Shown here: one piece after another, positions 40,416 to 48,102 of the stretch
Numbering within the stretch: the first letter of the stretch is position 1
Layout of the letters: the number at the start of each line of letters is the position of its first letter
DNA from: GWA1-39-11 sp964640435
GTDB lineage: Bacteria > Patescibacteriota > Microgenomatia > Levybacterales > GWA1-39-11
Reading direction: 5' to 3'
Length of the DNA: 63,415 nt
Assembly (NCBI GenBank): GCA_964640435.1
Contig: CAZXFJ010000003.1
Span: 1-63,415 of the forward strand
The notes under the pieces: generated by a model
Seen by the model: only the letters and a program-made list of their open reading frames with translations
What the model was told of the DNA's origin: nothing
Databases searched by the model: none
Translations under genes and position numbers: made by a program

Positions 40416-41900
40416 ATGAATCCAACTGCCCCCAGCCAAAGTAGTAGTCCTGTTATGCCCCCAACTCCTGTTACGCCTCCAAATAATTCATCAACAAATG
40501 AAAAAATTGCGGAGGAAAAAGTGGAAAGAAAATTATTAAAACCAATTGCTATAGCTCTCATTTCTATTACGGGAATTTTAATTGTTTTAATAATTGGTCT
40601 TGTGGTTTTTGGGCAAAGCAATAAAACAATTCATGATATTAGTCAGCAAGTAATTCCCCCACAGATTCTGCCAGATGATACACCTACCCCAACACCAGTT
40701 GTTTCCACAACTGTTTCGGGAAATGTAGTTTTTCAAGGTTATGCGCCAGATGAGGCATATCTTGTTATTGTACAAAGGCCAGTTGGAAAAACAAATTATA
40801 ATTCTGTGGTAACAGGACTCGTGCCAAATACTGGAACTATTCCATGGGCGTGGAAAGATGCAGATTCGGGTACAAATTATGAAATACAAGCACAGCTTAA
40901 AATAAGAGGAATAACTGTTCAAAGCTCGACGCCAGTAGTTGTGTCGGCACCTGCCTCGAATGTTACTTTAGGAATTGTGTCAGAGCAGAATCCGCCCGCT
41001 CCAACTACCACTCAAGTGAGCGGAACAACGAACATCAATGGTTATATTCCAAGTGGAGCGATGTTGACTATCACCGCACAGGGATCAACTGGTGGTCCCC
41101 AGACAATTGTTACAACTCAGGCATCAGATGACGCTGCATGGACATGGAATACAGCAACAACAGGTGAAACCTATGATCTTACAGCAACGCTTTCTTCAGG
41201 TGGTACAGTAATCGCAACAAGTATTCCTCAAAACGTTACAGCTCCATCGTCTGGTTTGACATTTGTTCTTAACTCTACAGCTCAACCACCAGCACCTCAG
41301 ATAGTAGGTTTGTCAGGAACAATAAACTTAAATGGAAATATTCCTTCAAACAGCTATATAACTCTTGGGACGCGCGTTACTGGTTCTTCATCGTTTAATC
41401 AAGTTGGAGGAAATCTTACTTCTACAAATGGTGTACCATGGACTTGGAGTTCGGCACAAGCTGGAACATCGTACGATGCGCAGGCATATCTTTGGGCAAA
41501 TGGAAAACCTTATGCTGCGTCAAATATTGTTACCAATGTTGCGCCAGCGAATGGAATAGTTTTAACAATTAATGCTCAACAAACAATTGCAGCACCAGCT
41601 CAGAATACACTTACAGTCTCCTGCGGTGGGGTACAAAATAATCTGTATCAAATAACTGTTAACTACAATACAAATTCAGCCCTTCAAAGTGTGTCCGCAT
41701 ACCAAGTTGTTATAACGCAGGCTTCATATGGAAATCAGGTAATCAATACAACAGTTACACCTGCAAATCCAAATCAGCAACAAACATTAACAACGGGTTA
41801 TCAGTTTACGTCAGGTGCCACATACTATGCCCAATATGGCTATACAGCAAATGGTACTCAATCACCTCTTTCGCCTTCGGTTCAATTTCAATGTAACTAA
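40416..41900 (+). CDS. Membrane-anchored protein with three beta-sandwich repeats
   Basis: 494 residues. Cytoplasmic Pro/Ser-rich N terminus (1-45), one membrane helix (about 46-68), then three repeats of about 100 residues, each beginning with a V/LSGtxNxNG-like strand and containing a PWaW or AWTW core (TIPWAWKDADSGTNYEIQA, AAWTWNTATTGETYDLTA, VPWTWSSAQAGTSYDAQA). A distinct C-terminal domain (about 398-494) carries two Cys (SCGGVQ and final FQCN) that may form a disulfide. The plan suggests an adhesin or glycan-binding surface protein. Start set by the promoter at 40381-40409. Confidence 0.75.
   Translation: MNPTAPSQSSSPVMPPTPVTPPNNSSTNEKIAEEKVERKLLKPIAIALISITGILIVLIIGLVVFGQSNKTIHDISQQVIPPQILPDDTPTPTPVVSTTVSGNVVFQGYAPDEAYLVIVQRPVGKTNYNSVVTGLVPNTGTIPWAWKDADSGTNYEIQAQLKIRGITVQSSTPVVVSAPASNVTLGIVSEQNPPAPTTTQVSGTTNINGYIPSGAMLTITAQGSTGGPQTIVTTQASDDAAWTWNTATTGETYDLTATLSSGGTVIATSIPQNVTAPSSGLTFVLNSTAQPPAPQIVGLSGTINLNGNIPSNSYITLGTRVTGSSSFNQVGGNLTSTNGVPWTWSSAQAGTSYDAQAYLWANGKPYAASNIVTNVAPANGIVLTINAQQTIAAPAQNTLTVSCGGVQNNLYQITVNYNTNSALQSVSAYQVVITQASYGNQVINTTVTPANPNQQQTLTTGYQFTSGATYYAQYGYTANGTQSPLSPSVQFQCN
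40711..41603 (+). repeat. Three tandem domain repeats of about 300 bp
   Basis: Protein-level repeats at about 40711-41010, 41014-41305 and 41309-41603, diverged at DNA level. Each has the W-x-W core and ends with an apAsgvtL-type strand followed by a Pro-Ala spacer. Likely ancient internal duplication; boundaries are approximate. Confidence 0.65.
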
Positions 41901-41904
41901 GCGC

Positions 41905-41932
41905 TTGCTTACAGTAAAAATTGGTTTATAAT
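41905..41932 (+). promoter_or_regulatory. Leaderless promoter of the DUF4342 gene
   Basis: TTGCTT (41905-41910), 16-nt spacer, TATAAT (41927-41932), 6 nt, ATG 41939. Confidence 0.7.
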
Positions 41933-41938
41933 CACGTT

Positions 41939-42205
41939 ATGGCTAAAAAGAAATCAAATTCAAAAAATACAAAACGAACCGAGGAATTTAAGGTTGATAC
42001 AGAGAAAATTTCTGAAAAGATAAAAGAGTTAATAAATGAAGGTAATGTTAGAAGAATAACAGTTAAAAGTAAAAATGGTAATGTTATTACAACATTCCCA
42101 TTAACTATTGGAATATTAGGTGTTGCTATAGCACCTGTTGCCGCAGCTGTAGCAGCCATTGCTGCTCTTGTCGGAGAATGTACAATCGCAGTTGAAAGAA
42201 ATTAG
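41939..42205 (+). CDS. DUF4342 protein
   Basis: 88 residues: Lys-rich start (MAKKKSNSKNTKR), then TEKISEKIKELINEGNVRRITVKSKNGNVITTFPLTIGILG, a hydrophobic Ala-rich helix (about 60-80) and ECTIAVERN. This is the DUF4342 pattern, known from Firmicutes and other bacteria, with a helix that probably sits in the membrane. Function unknown; in other genomes the domain occurs near stress or envelope genes. Own promoter; the next gene has its own too. Confidence 0.8.
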   Translation: MAKKKSNSKNTKRTEEFKVDTEKISEKIKELINEGNVRRITVKSKNGNVITTFPLTIGILGVAIAPVAAAVAAIAALVGECTIAVERN

Positions 42206-42229
42206 AATAACTCCCCATTTGATCTCATT

Positions 42230-42258
42230 TTGCAACTTCCCACACTGAAGAATATAAT
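42230..42258 (+). promoter_or_regulatory. Leaderless promoter of the bPH-crp operon
   Basis: TTGCAA (42230-42235), 17-nt spacer, TATAAT (42253-42258), 6 nt, ATG 42265. ATG 42259 abuts the -10 box and cannot be used by this transcript. Confidence 0.75.
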
Positions 42259-42264
42259 ATGGTT

Positions 42265-42828
42265 ATGACAGTAAATCAAATAACGCTTACTAATTTGAAT
42301 GTTAGGCAGAGTATCACCATTCTAATTGTAAAGATCATGTTAGTAGATATTTTAATGGCGGCTCTTGTTATTACAGCATATTTTCTAATTGTTGCAGGAA
42401 GTGAATATGTAAGTAACTATTCTTTAAATACCCTTTTATTTCTATCAGTATTTGTAGCACTAGGAATAATAAAATTTGCTATCAATGCTTACATTATTTT
42501 ACTTTGGTTATATGAATATTATGAAATAACTACAGAATATGTTATTCACAAAAAAGGATTTATTTTTAAAAAGGCAGAAAAATATAAATTAGCAAATGTT
42601 CGCGCTATTAATGTTGAAGATTCATTTTTGGGACAAATTTTTAATTACGCAACAATCACACTATTTGATATAAGGTTGAATAAATACCTTGATATGTATT
42701 TGATTCATAATCCGAGAAGATATGAAAAGGTATTAAAACAGATTCGCCCAGATTTAGAGACAAAAACAGATAATGTTAACCTGCCATTAATTCCTAAGGG
42801 AGAGAGGATTGAAGAATCAGATGAATGA
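42265..42828 (+). CDS. Membrane protein with bacterial PH domain (bPH_2/YdbS-like)
   Basis: 187 residues from ATG 42265: two membrane helices (about 20-48 and 62-90), then a PH-like domain that starts YEITTEYVIHKKGFIFKKAEKY and contains VRAINVEDSFLGQIFNYATITLFDI, the pattern of bPH_2 (YdbS/YdbT). Such proteins are membrane-associated and often stress-linked; in Firmicutes YdbST affects antimicrobial resistance. The stop overlaps the start of the Crp/Fnr gene, so the two are translationally coupled. Confidence 0.85.
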   Translation: MTVNQITLTNLNVRQSITILIVKIMLVDILMAALVITAYFLIVAGSEYVSNYSLNTLLFLSVFVALGIIKFAINAYIILLWLYEYYEITTEYVIHKKGFIFKKAEKYKLANVRAINVEDSFLGQIFNYATITLFDIRLNKYLDMYLIHNPRRYEKVLKQIRPDLETKTDNVNLPLIPKGERIEESDE

Positions 42829-43465
42829 TTTAGATAAAAAAATAGATAAATTCTTCGGCCAGTTCAAGCAGCAAAAATATAAAAAGGGAGAGATATTAAT
42901 TAGGGCTGGAGATGATCCAACTGGGGTATATTATTTAAAAAAAGGTAGGGTTAAAAAATATGCAATCTCGCGCAAAGGTGATGAATTAATAGTTAACATA
43001 TTCAAGCCTTTTTCATTTTTTCCTATGTCCCATGCAATAAACCATCTTCCAAATAATTATTTTTATGAGGCGATGGAAGATTTGGAGCTCGTTAAGGCGC
43101 CAGCTAAAGAGGTAGACCAGTTTGTAAAAAGTAATTCAGATGTATTGTACGATCTACTCGCAAGAGTATACAGGGGCACAGAAGGTCTCTTGACTCGCAT
43201 GACATATCTAATGGCTGGAAATGCATACTCAAGGCTTTTGGCAGAGATAGTAATTATTGCGAAAAGGTTTGGTAAAAAGGTGGGTTTATCTATAACTATA
43301 GAAACTACAGAAAAGGATTTAGCAACCCAAGTGGGTATGACGAGAGAGACTGTTTCAAGAGAATTAAAGATTCTTAAAGAAAATAATCTAGTTGAATTTC
43401 AAAAAGGGAAACTGATTATCAAAAATATTGAAAGGCTGGAAGAGGAATTATCCAAAGATAACTAG
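42821..43465 (+). CDS. Crp/Fnr-family transcription regulator without cysteines
   Basis: 214 residues from ATG 42821. N-terminal cyclic-nucleotide-binding fold (about 12-120; KKGEILIRAGDDPTGVYYLKKGRVKKYAIS), dimer helix, and C-terminal winged helix with TEKDLATQVGMTRETVSRELKIL (about 168-190). The recognition helix carries E-T-V-S-R, as in Fnr-like readers of TTGAT half-sites. No cysteine occurs in the protein, so Fe-S oxygen sensing is excluded; the ligand is unknown. Two matching GTGAT-N4-ATCAA boxes lie 380 nt downstream between divergent genes, which are the obvious targets. Start chosen at ATG after AGAGAGGA rather than TTG 42809. Confidence 0.93.
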   Translation: MNDLDKKIDKFFGQFKQQKYKKGEILIRAGDDPTGVYYLKKGRVKKYAISRKGDELIVNIFKPFSFFPMSHAINHLPNNYFYEAMEDLELVKAPAKEVDQFVKSNSDVLYDLLARVYRGTEGLLTRMTYLMAGNAYSRLLAEIVIIAKRFGKKVGLSITIETTEKDLATQVGMTRETVSRELKILKENNLVEFQKGKLIIKNIERLEEELSKDN

Positions 43466-43812
43466 TGAGTTGTCTTTGTTATTATTTCTTTTGTGGGCAC
43501 TATTCTATGTCGTCTAACGCCATTAGGAAGTCCTTTCGGCAATAGATAGCCTTGCCAGTGTCCGTCGCCTGCAAATAGTTCTAAATGCTGTAGATCTGTT
43601 AGTTCGGGTTCATTTTTAACATCATATAATCTAAAATTTCCTTTGGAAAGAACCGTCAAGGCGTTGAATTTTTTTTGGGTCGAAACTAAAATATCTCCAA
43701 TTTCGCCTGCTATTATCCAAGCGAATCTATCATTGTCATCTAGTTCTAGGATTTTCGTATGGTCGAAGGTTTCGTATAGGATATATTTTCCGGTATCTTC
43801 AAGTTTAATCAT
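43462..43812 (-). CDS. 116-residue hypothetical protein in the Crp/Fnr regulon
   Basis: From ATG 43812 the product is soluble and mixed alpha/beta (MIKLEDTGKYILYETFDHTKI), with KKFNALTVLSKGNFRLYDVK and a basic C-terminal tail GVRRHRIVPTKE. I do not recognise a family. An in-frame start at 43860 would include the upstream operator and is rejected. Its inferred start site coincides with the ATG, and a Crp/Fnr-type box is centred 41.5 bp upstream, so activation by the neighbouring regulator is likely. The stop interlocks with that of the regulator gene (CTAG, 43462-43465). Confidence 0.65.
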   Translation of the reverse strand: MIKLEDTGKYILYETFDHTKILELDDNDRFAWIIAGEIGDILVSTQKKFNALTVLSKGNFRLYDVKNEPELTDLQHLELFAGDGHWQGYLLPKGLPNGVRRHRIVPTKEIITKTTH

Positions 43813-43818
43813 ATTTAA

Positions 43819-43824
43819 ATGATA
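43819..43824 (-). promoter_or_regulatory. -10 box of the 116-aa gene
   Basis: TATCAT on the minus strand; +1 is inferred at 43812, exactly the ATG. No -35 consensus is present 17 nt upstream, as expected for an activator-dependent promoter. Confidence 0.6.
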
Positions 43825-43846
43825 CACAGATGTATAAAAGATATAT

Positions 43847-43860
43847 GTGATCCTGATCAA
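43847..43860. promoter_or_regulatory. Crp/Fnr-type box 1
   Basis: GTGAT-CCTG-ATCAA matches the TTGAT-N4-ATCAA consensus at 9 of 10 positions. Its centre (43853.5) lies at -41.5 from the inferred start of the minus-strand 116-aa gene and -63.5 from that of the plus-strand usp gene. Confidence 0.75.
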
Positions 43861-43868
43861 CTATTAAT

Positions 43869-43882
43869 GTGATATTAATCAA
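43869..43882. promoter_or_regulatory. Crp/Fnr-type box 2
   Basis: GTGAT-ATTA-ATCAA, again 9 of 10. Its centre (43875.5) lies at -41.5 from the inferred usp start and -63.5 from that of the opposite gene; 22 bp centre to centre from box 1. Confidence 0.78.
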
Positions 43883-43904
43883 TGAAGTACATATAAATAA
43901 GGTA

Positions 43905-43910
43905 GATAAT
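43905..43910 (+). promoter_or_regulatory. -10 box of the usp-cupin operon
   Basis: GATAAT; +1 inferred near 43917, 3 nt before ATG 43920. No -35 consensus at the expected place; box 2 occupies the class II activator position. Confidence 0.6.
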
Positions 43911-43919
43911 GAGTTTAAG

Positions 43920-44402
43920 ATGAAGAATATAAAATATAAAAAAATTCTATATACTACAGATGGATCAGCATTTGCAACCCATGCTCTGCCATATGCTGTT
44001 TCACTTGCAAAAACTTTAAAAGCCGAGCTAACTATGATGCATATTGTCGAATCAGTTGGACAAGTTTTGGCCAAAATTGATCCATTGGCAAGTCTGCCTG
44101 TGCATGAAATGGTATATAAAAGTGTCATTGACAGTATCGTTACTAAAGATATTGCTACATATAACCACTTGGCAAAAGAAGCGAATAAGTTAGAAGATGA
44201 AGAGCATATGAGTGTTAGGGTAGAGGTTGCGGAAGGAGAAACAGGTGAGGAAATTATCAACGCTGTAAAAAACGAAAAATTTGACCTAGTTGTAATGTCA
44301 ACGCACGGTCGTAGCGGATTAAGTCGCGCAGTTTTAGGATCTGTAGCAGACTACGTTGTTCATAAAGCAAAATGCCCTGTGATGTTAGTCAAGCCTATTT
44401 AA
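43920..44402 (+). CDS. Universal stress protein, UspA family
   Basis: 160 residues from ATG 43920 (an upstream in-frame ATG at 43869 lies in the operator). IKYKKILYTTDGSAFATHALPYAVSLAK at the N terminus and DLVVMSTHGRSGLSRAVLGSVADYVVHKAKCPVMLVKP at the C terminus; the latter contains the ATP-binding G-2x-G-9x-G(S/T) pattern (GRSGLSRAVLGSVA). So it is an ATP-binding USP, dimeric and cytoplasmic. Expression is probably driven by the adjacent Crp/Fnr regulator. The cupin gene follows with a strong ribosome binding site. Confidence 0.93.
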   Translation: MKNIKYKKILYTTDGSAFATHALPYAVSLAKTLKAELTMMHIVESVGQVLAKIDPLASLPVHEMVYKSVIDSIVTKDIATYNHLAKEANKLEDEEHMSVRVEVAEGETGEEIINAVKNEKFDLVVMSTHGRSGLSRAVLGSVADYVVHKAKCPVMLVKPI

Positions 44403-44412
44403 AAGGAGGTGA
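44402..44412 (+). promoter_or_regulatory. Strong Shine-Dalgarno of the cupin gene
   Basis: AAAGGAGGTGA, 6 nt before ATG 44419, immediately after the usp stop. It contrasts with the leaderless first gene of the same operon. Confidence 0.8.
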
Positions 44413-44418
44413 AAAATA

Positions 44419-44784
44419 ATGTTTGCTGAAGATATTAAAAAAGATACAAAACAAAATACATATTTTAGAAAAGTTTTACATACTGGTGAAAAATCTCAAA
44501 TTGTAGCAATGAGTATACCTGTTGGACAAGATATCGGAGAGGAAGTTCATCCAAATACCGATCAAATCATATTCATTGTTGATGGCGTTGGGGAAGCTAG
44601 TGTAAACGGTGAAACAAGAAGAATAGAGGAGCATGATGTTGTATTTGTACCTGCTGGTGCGAAGCATAATTTTGTTAACATTGACGATGAAGATTTAAAG
44701 CTCTTCACAGTTTATGCTCCGCCAGAGCATCCAGATGGAACAATTCATGCGACAAAAGCCGAAGCAATAGCAGCGGAAAAGTAG
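44419..44784 (+). CDS. Small cupin-domain protein
   Basis: 121 residues, one conserved beta-barrel: IVAMSIPVGQDIGEEVHPNTDQIIFIVDGVGEASVNGE (motif 1, with His and Gln/Glu metal ligands), and VFVPAGAKHNFVNI (motif 2, with His). The N-terminal FRKVLHTGEKSQIVAM and C-terminal APPEHPDGTIHATKAEA match a group of small stand-alone cupins. Enzymatic role is unknown; metal binding likely. Cotranscribed with the universal stress gene and so in the Crp/Fnr regulon. Confidence 0.88.
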   Translation: MFAEDIKKDTKQNTYFRKVLHTGEKSQIVAMSIPVGQDIGEEVHPNTDQIIFIVDGVGEASVNGETRRIEEHDVVFVPAGAKHNFVNIDDEDLKLFTVYAPPEHPDGTIHATKAEAIAAEK

Positions 44785-44801
44785 TCGGAGATAGAGTTAG
44801 A

Positions 44802-47267
44802 TCATAGGAGCTTTTCAAGCTCTGTGATTACATATTTTAAATCTATTCCTTTTCCTAGGACTGGTTTGAAAATATCTCCCTTTTTATCGAGACGCTTTAG
44901 GACATTTTTAATTGTAAACTGAGTTGGTTTTAGATTGCGATTTACTTCTTTCCATTCAAGTGGAGTTGAAACAGTAGCGTCGGGTGTTGGTCTAACAGAA
45001 TAGGGAGCAGCAAGAGTTTGACCAATTCTGTTTTGTAAAAAATCCAAATAGACTTTTCCACTTCTTTTTGAAGGCGATCGAAGTATGCTGGTATAGTCTG
45101 GGTTTTTCTTTTGTACAATATTCACAACAATTTGCGCAAAACCTTTTACTTGATCGTAAGTATATTTTGCGCCCATGGGTACATAAATGTGAATTCCTGT
45201 TGCTCCGGATGTTTTTGGATAGCCCTCAACGTTGATTGTTTCAAGCACTTCTCTTATTTGATTTGCAGCATTAACGACTTTTTCAAATCCGATATCTTCT
45301 GGATCTAAATCAAAAATAACATAGTCTGGCTTTTCTAAATATCCAATACGGCTGTTCCAGGGGTTTATATCAATGCAGCCTAAGTTAACCATATATAAAA
45401 GAGTTTCTTTATTGTTGCAGACCAAATAGTTAACATCTCTTTCCTCTGAGTCAGAGTGGTATTTGTATGTTTTCGCAAAAGATGGTGGTTTATATTCAAA
45501 GTTTTTTTGAAAAAAGCTTTCTCCAGTAATTCCATTAGGATATCTCTTTAGTGATTCCGGACGATCTACTAGGTGTGGAAGAATAAATTTTGAAATAGAC
45601 TTGTAATAATTAATAAGGTCTCCCTTTGTGTAACCATTCTTTGGAAAAAATACTTTTTCCGTATTTGAAATTTTTACCCCCGAGTCATTGTTTGTTTCTT
45701 CAACACTTTTTATAAGAACGCTTTCGTCTTTTGGCTTTTCTATGGTAACTTGTGTAGGTTTTTTGTCTTCCCGAAGTCCTTTAAAAATGGGATGGCGCAT
45801 CATTCCTTCTTCTGTCCATTCAGAAAACTCAACCTCACATATTAGTGTGGGGTTTACCCAAGTAGGTGGCTCATTTGTTTTGGGTATTTTATCAAAAGGG
45901 CATTTTTTGACTGTTATTTTTTTAAGCTTTTTATCCATCTCTGCAAGACTTTCATCATTGAATCCACTTCCAGTATGTCCAACGTACGTTAATTTACCAT
46001 TCTTATATATTCCAATGATGAGAGCTCCGAAATACTTTCTTCCTCCACGTGGCTCTGTATATCCGCAAATAACAACCTCTTGTCTCATGTGGGTTTTTAT
46101 CTTCAGCCAGTTATCTCCTCGTATACCCGGAGTATACATGCTATCTGCTTTTTTAGCTATAATTCCTTCAAGTCCATGTTTTTGCGCTGCGGTAAAGAAT
46201 TTTTCCCCATGTTCTTTTATGTGTTCCCCAAGCCTTAAAATATCGTTTGTATTCAATACTTGTTCTAGTATTTTTTTTCTTGTTTCAAGTGGAAGACCCA
46301 TCAAATTAATTTTTTCAAAATATAAAATATCAAAGATGTAATACGCTAAAAACCCCTTCTTATTACTTCTATAATTTTGTAATAATTGAAAGTCTGGTTT
46401 ACCCAAATCATCTAGGACTACAATTTCACCATCAAAAACAGCATTAATTTTCAGTTGTTTTAAGGCCTCGTTAATCTTGGGGTAATGCTCACTAAAAAGA
46501 ATATTATTTCTCGAATACAGTTTTACTTTATCATCGCGGACATCAGCAATTGCCCTATATCCATCCCACTTAATCTCAAAAAACCAATTTTCTTTGTCAA
46601 AAGGTTCATCAACTAAAGTAGCAAGCATCGGCTCTATAAAATCGGGAACTTTTTCTTTTTTAAAGCCTTTTGTTAATTTTCCAAAATTTACTTCTGATTT
46701 TCCTCCGACTTCATCAACTGTTTTCCCAGATACTATCGATTTATCTTGTGCAGTAATATCGTGATCCTGATCGACGTATTCATCATTTTCTTTTATTAAA
46801 AGCCAGGAGTTTTTTTCCTCGCTCTTTATTCTAACAAGTGCCCAGAGCCCCTTTATTTTTTTACCAAACATTCGTAGCTTTATATTTCCGCTTTTTAATT
46901 CCTTAAGTATTTCTCTTTCGGAATTATCAGGATCTGTTGCGGATTCATAAGTACCAGAATCCCAGACTATTACATTTCCTGCTCCATAATTTCCCTTAGG
47001 AATTACGCCTTCAAAAGTTCTATAGTCATATGGGTGATCTTCAACCATCATTGCCAGCCTTTTAGTGCGCGGATCAAGTGATGGACCTTTGGTAACTGCC
47101 CAACTTTTTAACACACCACCTGCTTCAAGACGGAAGTCATAATGTAGATGTGTTGCATCATGCTTTTGAATTACAAAAATAAGTTTGCCTTTGCGTTTTT
47201 TTTCTTTTCCTGCAGGTTCTGGTGTTTTGTCAAAATGTCTTTTTTGATTGTAGAGTTTTAAACCCAT
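44802..47267 (-). CDS. ligD: Multifunctional ATP-dependent DNA ligase LigD
   Basis: 821 residues with all three LigD modules in the order phosphoesterase, ligase, polymerase. The 3'-phosphoesterase (about 5-150) has VIQKHDATHLHYDFRLEAGGVLKSWAV and DHPYDYRTFEGVIP. The ligase domain (about 205-505) has the adenylation motif EIKWDGYRAIADV (Lys near 230) and DGEIVVLDDLG, EGIIAKKADS, WLKIKT. The primase-polymerase (about 525-800) has FFPKNGYTKGDLINYYKSI, DRPESLKRYPNG and YVIFDLDPED, the catalytic Asp pair. With Ku (gene 14 nt upstream) it forms a two-component bacterial non-homologous end-joining system. Confidence 0.96.
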   Translation of the reverse strand: MGLKLYNQKRHFDKTPEPAGKEKKRKGKLIFVIQKHDATHLHYDFRLEAGGVLKSWAVTKGPSLDPRTKRLAMMVEDHPYDYRTFEGVIPKGNYGAGNVIVWDSGTYESATDPDNSEREILKELKSGNIKLRMFGKKIKGLWALVRIKSEEKNSWLLIKENDEYVDQDHDITAQDKSIVSGKTVDEVGGKSEVNFGKLTKGFKKEKVPDFIEPMLATLVDEPFDKENWFFEIKWDGYRAIADVRDDKVKLYSRNNILFSEHYPKINEALKQLKINAVFDGEIVVLDDLGKPDFQLLQNYRSNKKGFLAYYIFDILYFEKINLMGLPLETRKKILEQVLNTNDILRLGEHIKEHGEKFFTAAQKHGLEGIIAKKADSMYTPGIRGDNWLKIKTHMRQEVVICGYTEPRGGRKYFGALIIGIYKNGKLTYVGHTGSGFNDESLAEMDKKLKKITVKKCPFDKIPKTNEPPTWVNPTLICEVEFSEWTEEGMMRHPIFKGLREDKKPTQVTIEKPKDESVLIKSVEETNNDSGVKISNTEKVFFPKNGYTKGDLINYYKSISKFILPHLVDRPESLKRYPNGITGESFFQKNFEYKPPSFAKTYKYHSDSEERDVNYLVCNNKETLLYMVNLGCIDINPWNSRIGYLEKPDYVIFDLDPEDIGFEKVVNAANQIREVLETINVEGYPKTSGATGIHIYVPMGAKYTYDQVKGFAQIVVNIVQKKNPDYTSILRSPSKRSGKVYLDFLQNRIGQTLAAPYSVRPTPDATVSTPLEWKEVNRNLKPTQFTIKNVLKRLDKKGDIFKPVLGKGIDLKYVITELEKLL

Positions 47268-47281
47268 AAAGTCTGAAGTAT

Positions 47282-48055
47282 TTACGATGTAGCAGATTCG
47301 TTAAGACTTTCTTTTAGAAGAGACATTAAATCTTCAACTTTTGCAGTTGGTTTAGGTGCTTTAATTTCGGGTATTTTTTTACCTTTTGATTTTGCTTTAA
47401 TAAGCTTTTCGAGTTTTTCTCTGTATGTATCATGGTAGTCTGAGGGATCAAATTTTTTTGTTAACTTTTTGATCAGTGAAGTCGCCATATCGATTTCAGT
47501 TTTTGAGATTTGTTCTTTTGACGGAATTGAAAGTTCTGAGGAGTCTCTTATTTCCTCTTGGTAGCGCATGCGATTAAGAACTATTAATCCTCCTTGTGTT
47601 TTGAGAACTCCAAGAGTTTCACGGGTTCTTAGTATGAATGAAGCGATAGCAACGGTTTTAGAACTCTCAAGTGCTTCATGTAGAAGATAATATGCTTTTG
47701 ATGCGCCTTTACCCGGTTCAATATAATAGGGTGTTTCATAATATTTTGAGTCAATCTCATCTTCTTTTGCAAAGCTTAAGATTTGAATTGATTCTGTTTT
47801 TTCAGGTGCGGCTCTTTTGAGGTCATCATCTGTTACTACAATATATTCACCTTCATTTATTTCAAAGCCTCGAACTAAATCTTCATACTTAATTTCTTTT
47901 TCTTCTTTCTCACAAATCTTTGCATAACGAACTGGAGATAGATCTTTTTTGTGGAGATAATCAAAATCAAGGTTTTTATCTTCGGATGCAGGGTAGAGTC
48001 TTACAGGTATATTTACCAAGCCAAAATTTATTGATCCAGACCAAATCGCTCGCAT
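47282..48055 (-). CDS. ku: DNA end-binding protein Ku
   Basis: 257 residues. The N terminus MRAIWSGSINFGLVNIPVRLYPA is diagnostic, followed by HKKDLSPVRYAKICEKEEKEI, YEDLVRGFEINEGEYIVVTDDDL, PYYIEPGKGASKAYYLL and ILRTRETLGVLKTQGGLIVLNRMRY. A basic C-terminal extension (KAKSKGKKIPEIK) follows, as in many bacterial Ku. It encircles double-strand ends and recruits LigD. The leaderless promoter at 48063-48091 drives ku-ligD. Confidence 0.97.
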   Translation of the reverse strand: MRAIWSGSINFGLVNIPVRLYPASEDKNLDFDYLHKKDLSPVRYAKICEKEEKEIKYEDLVRGFEINEGEYIVVTDDDLKRAAPEKTESIQILSFAKEDEIDSKYYETPYYIEPGKGASKAYYLLHEALESSKTVAIASFILRTRETLGVLKTQGGLIVLNRMRYQEEIRDSSELSIPSKEQISKTEIDMATSLIKKLTKKFDPSDYHDTYREKLEKLIKAKSKGKKIPEIKAPKPTAKVEDLMSLLKESLNESATS

Positions 48056-48062
48056 AATATGC

Positions 48063-48091
48063 AGTATAGATTATATGTGAAATGAATTCAA
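48063..48091 (-). promoter_or_regulatory. Leaderless promoter of ku-ligD
   Basis: Minus strand: TTGAAT (48086-48091), 17-nt spacer, TATACT (48063-48068), 7 nt, ATG 48055. Confidence 0.7.
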
Positions 48092-48102
48092 TAGAGGTAG
48101 CA

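Noticed and set aside
43847..43882. Oxygen-sensing Fnr regulon
   Set aside because: Boxes are Fnr-like, but the neighbouring regulator has no cysteine for an Fe-S cluster, so the signal must be different.
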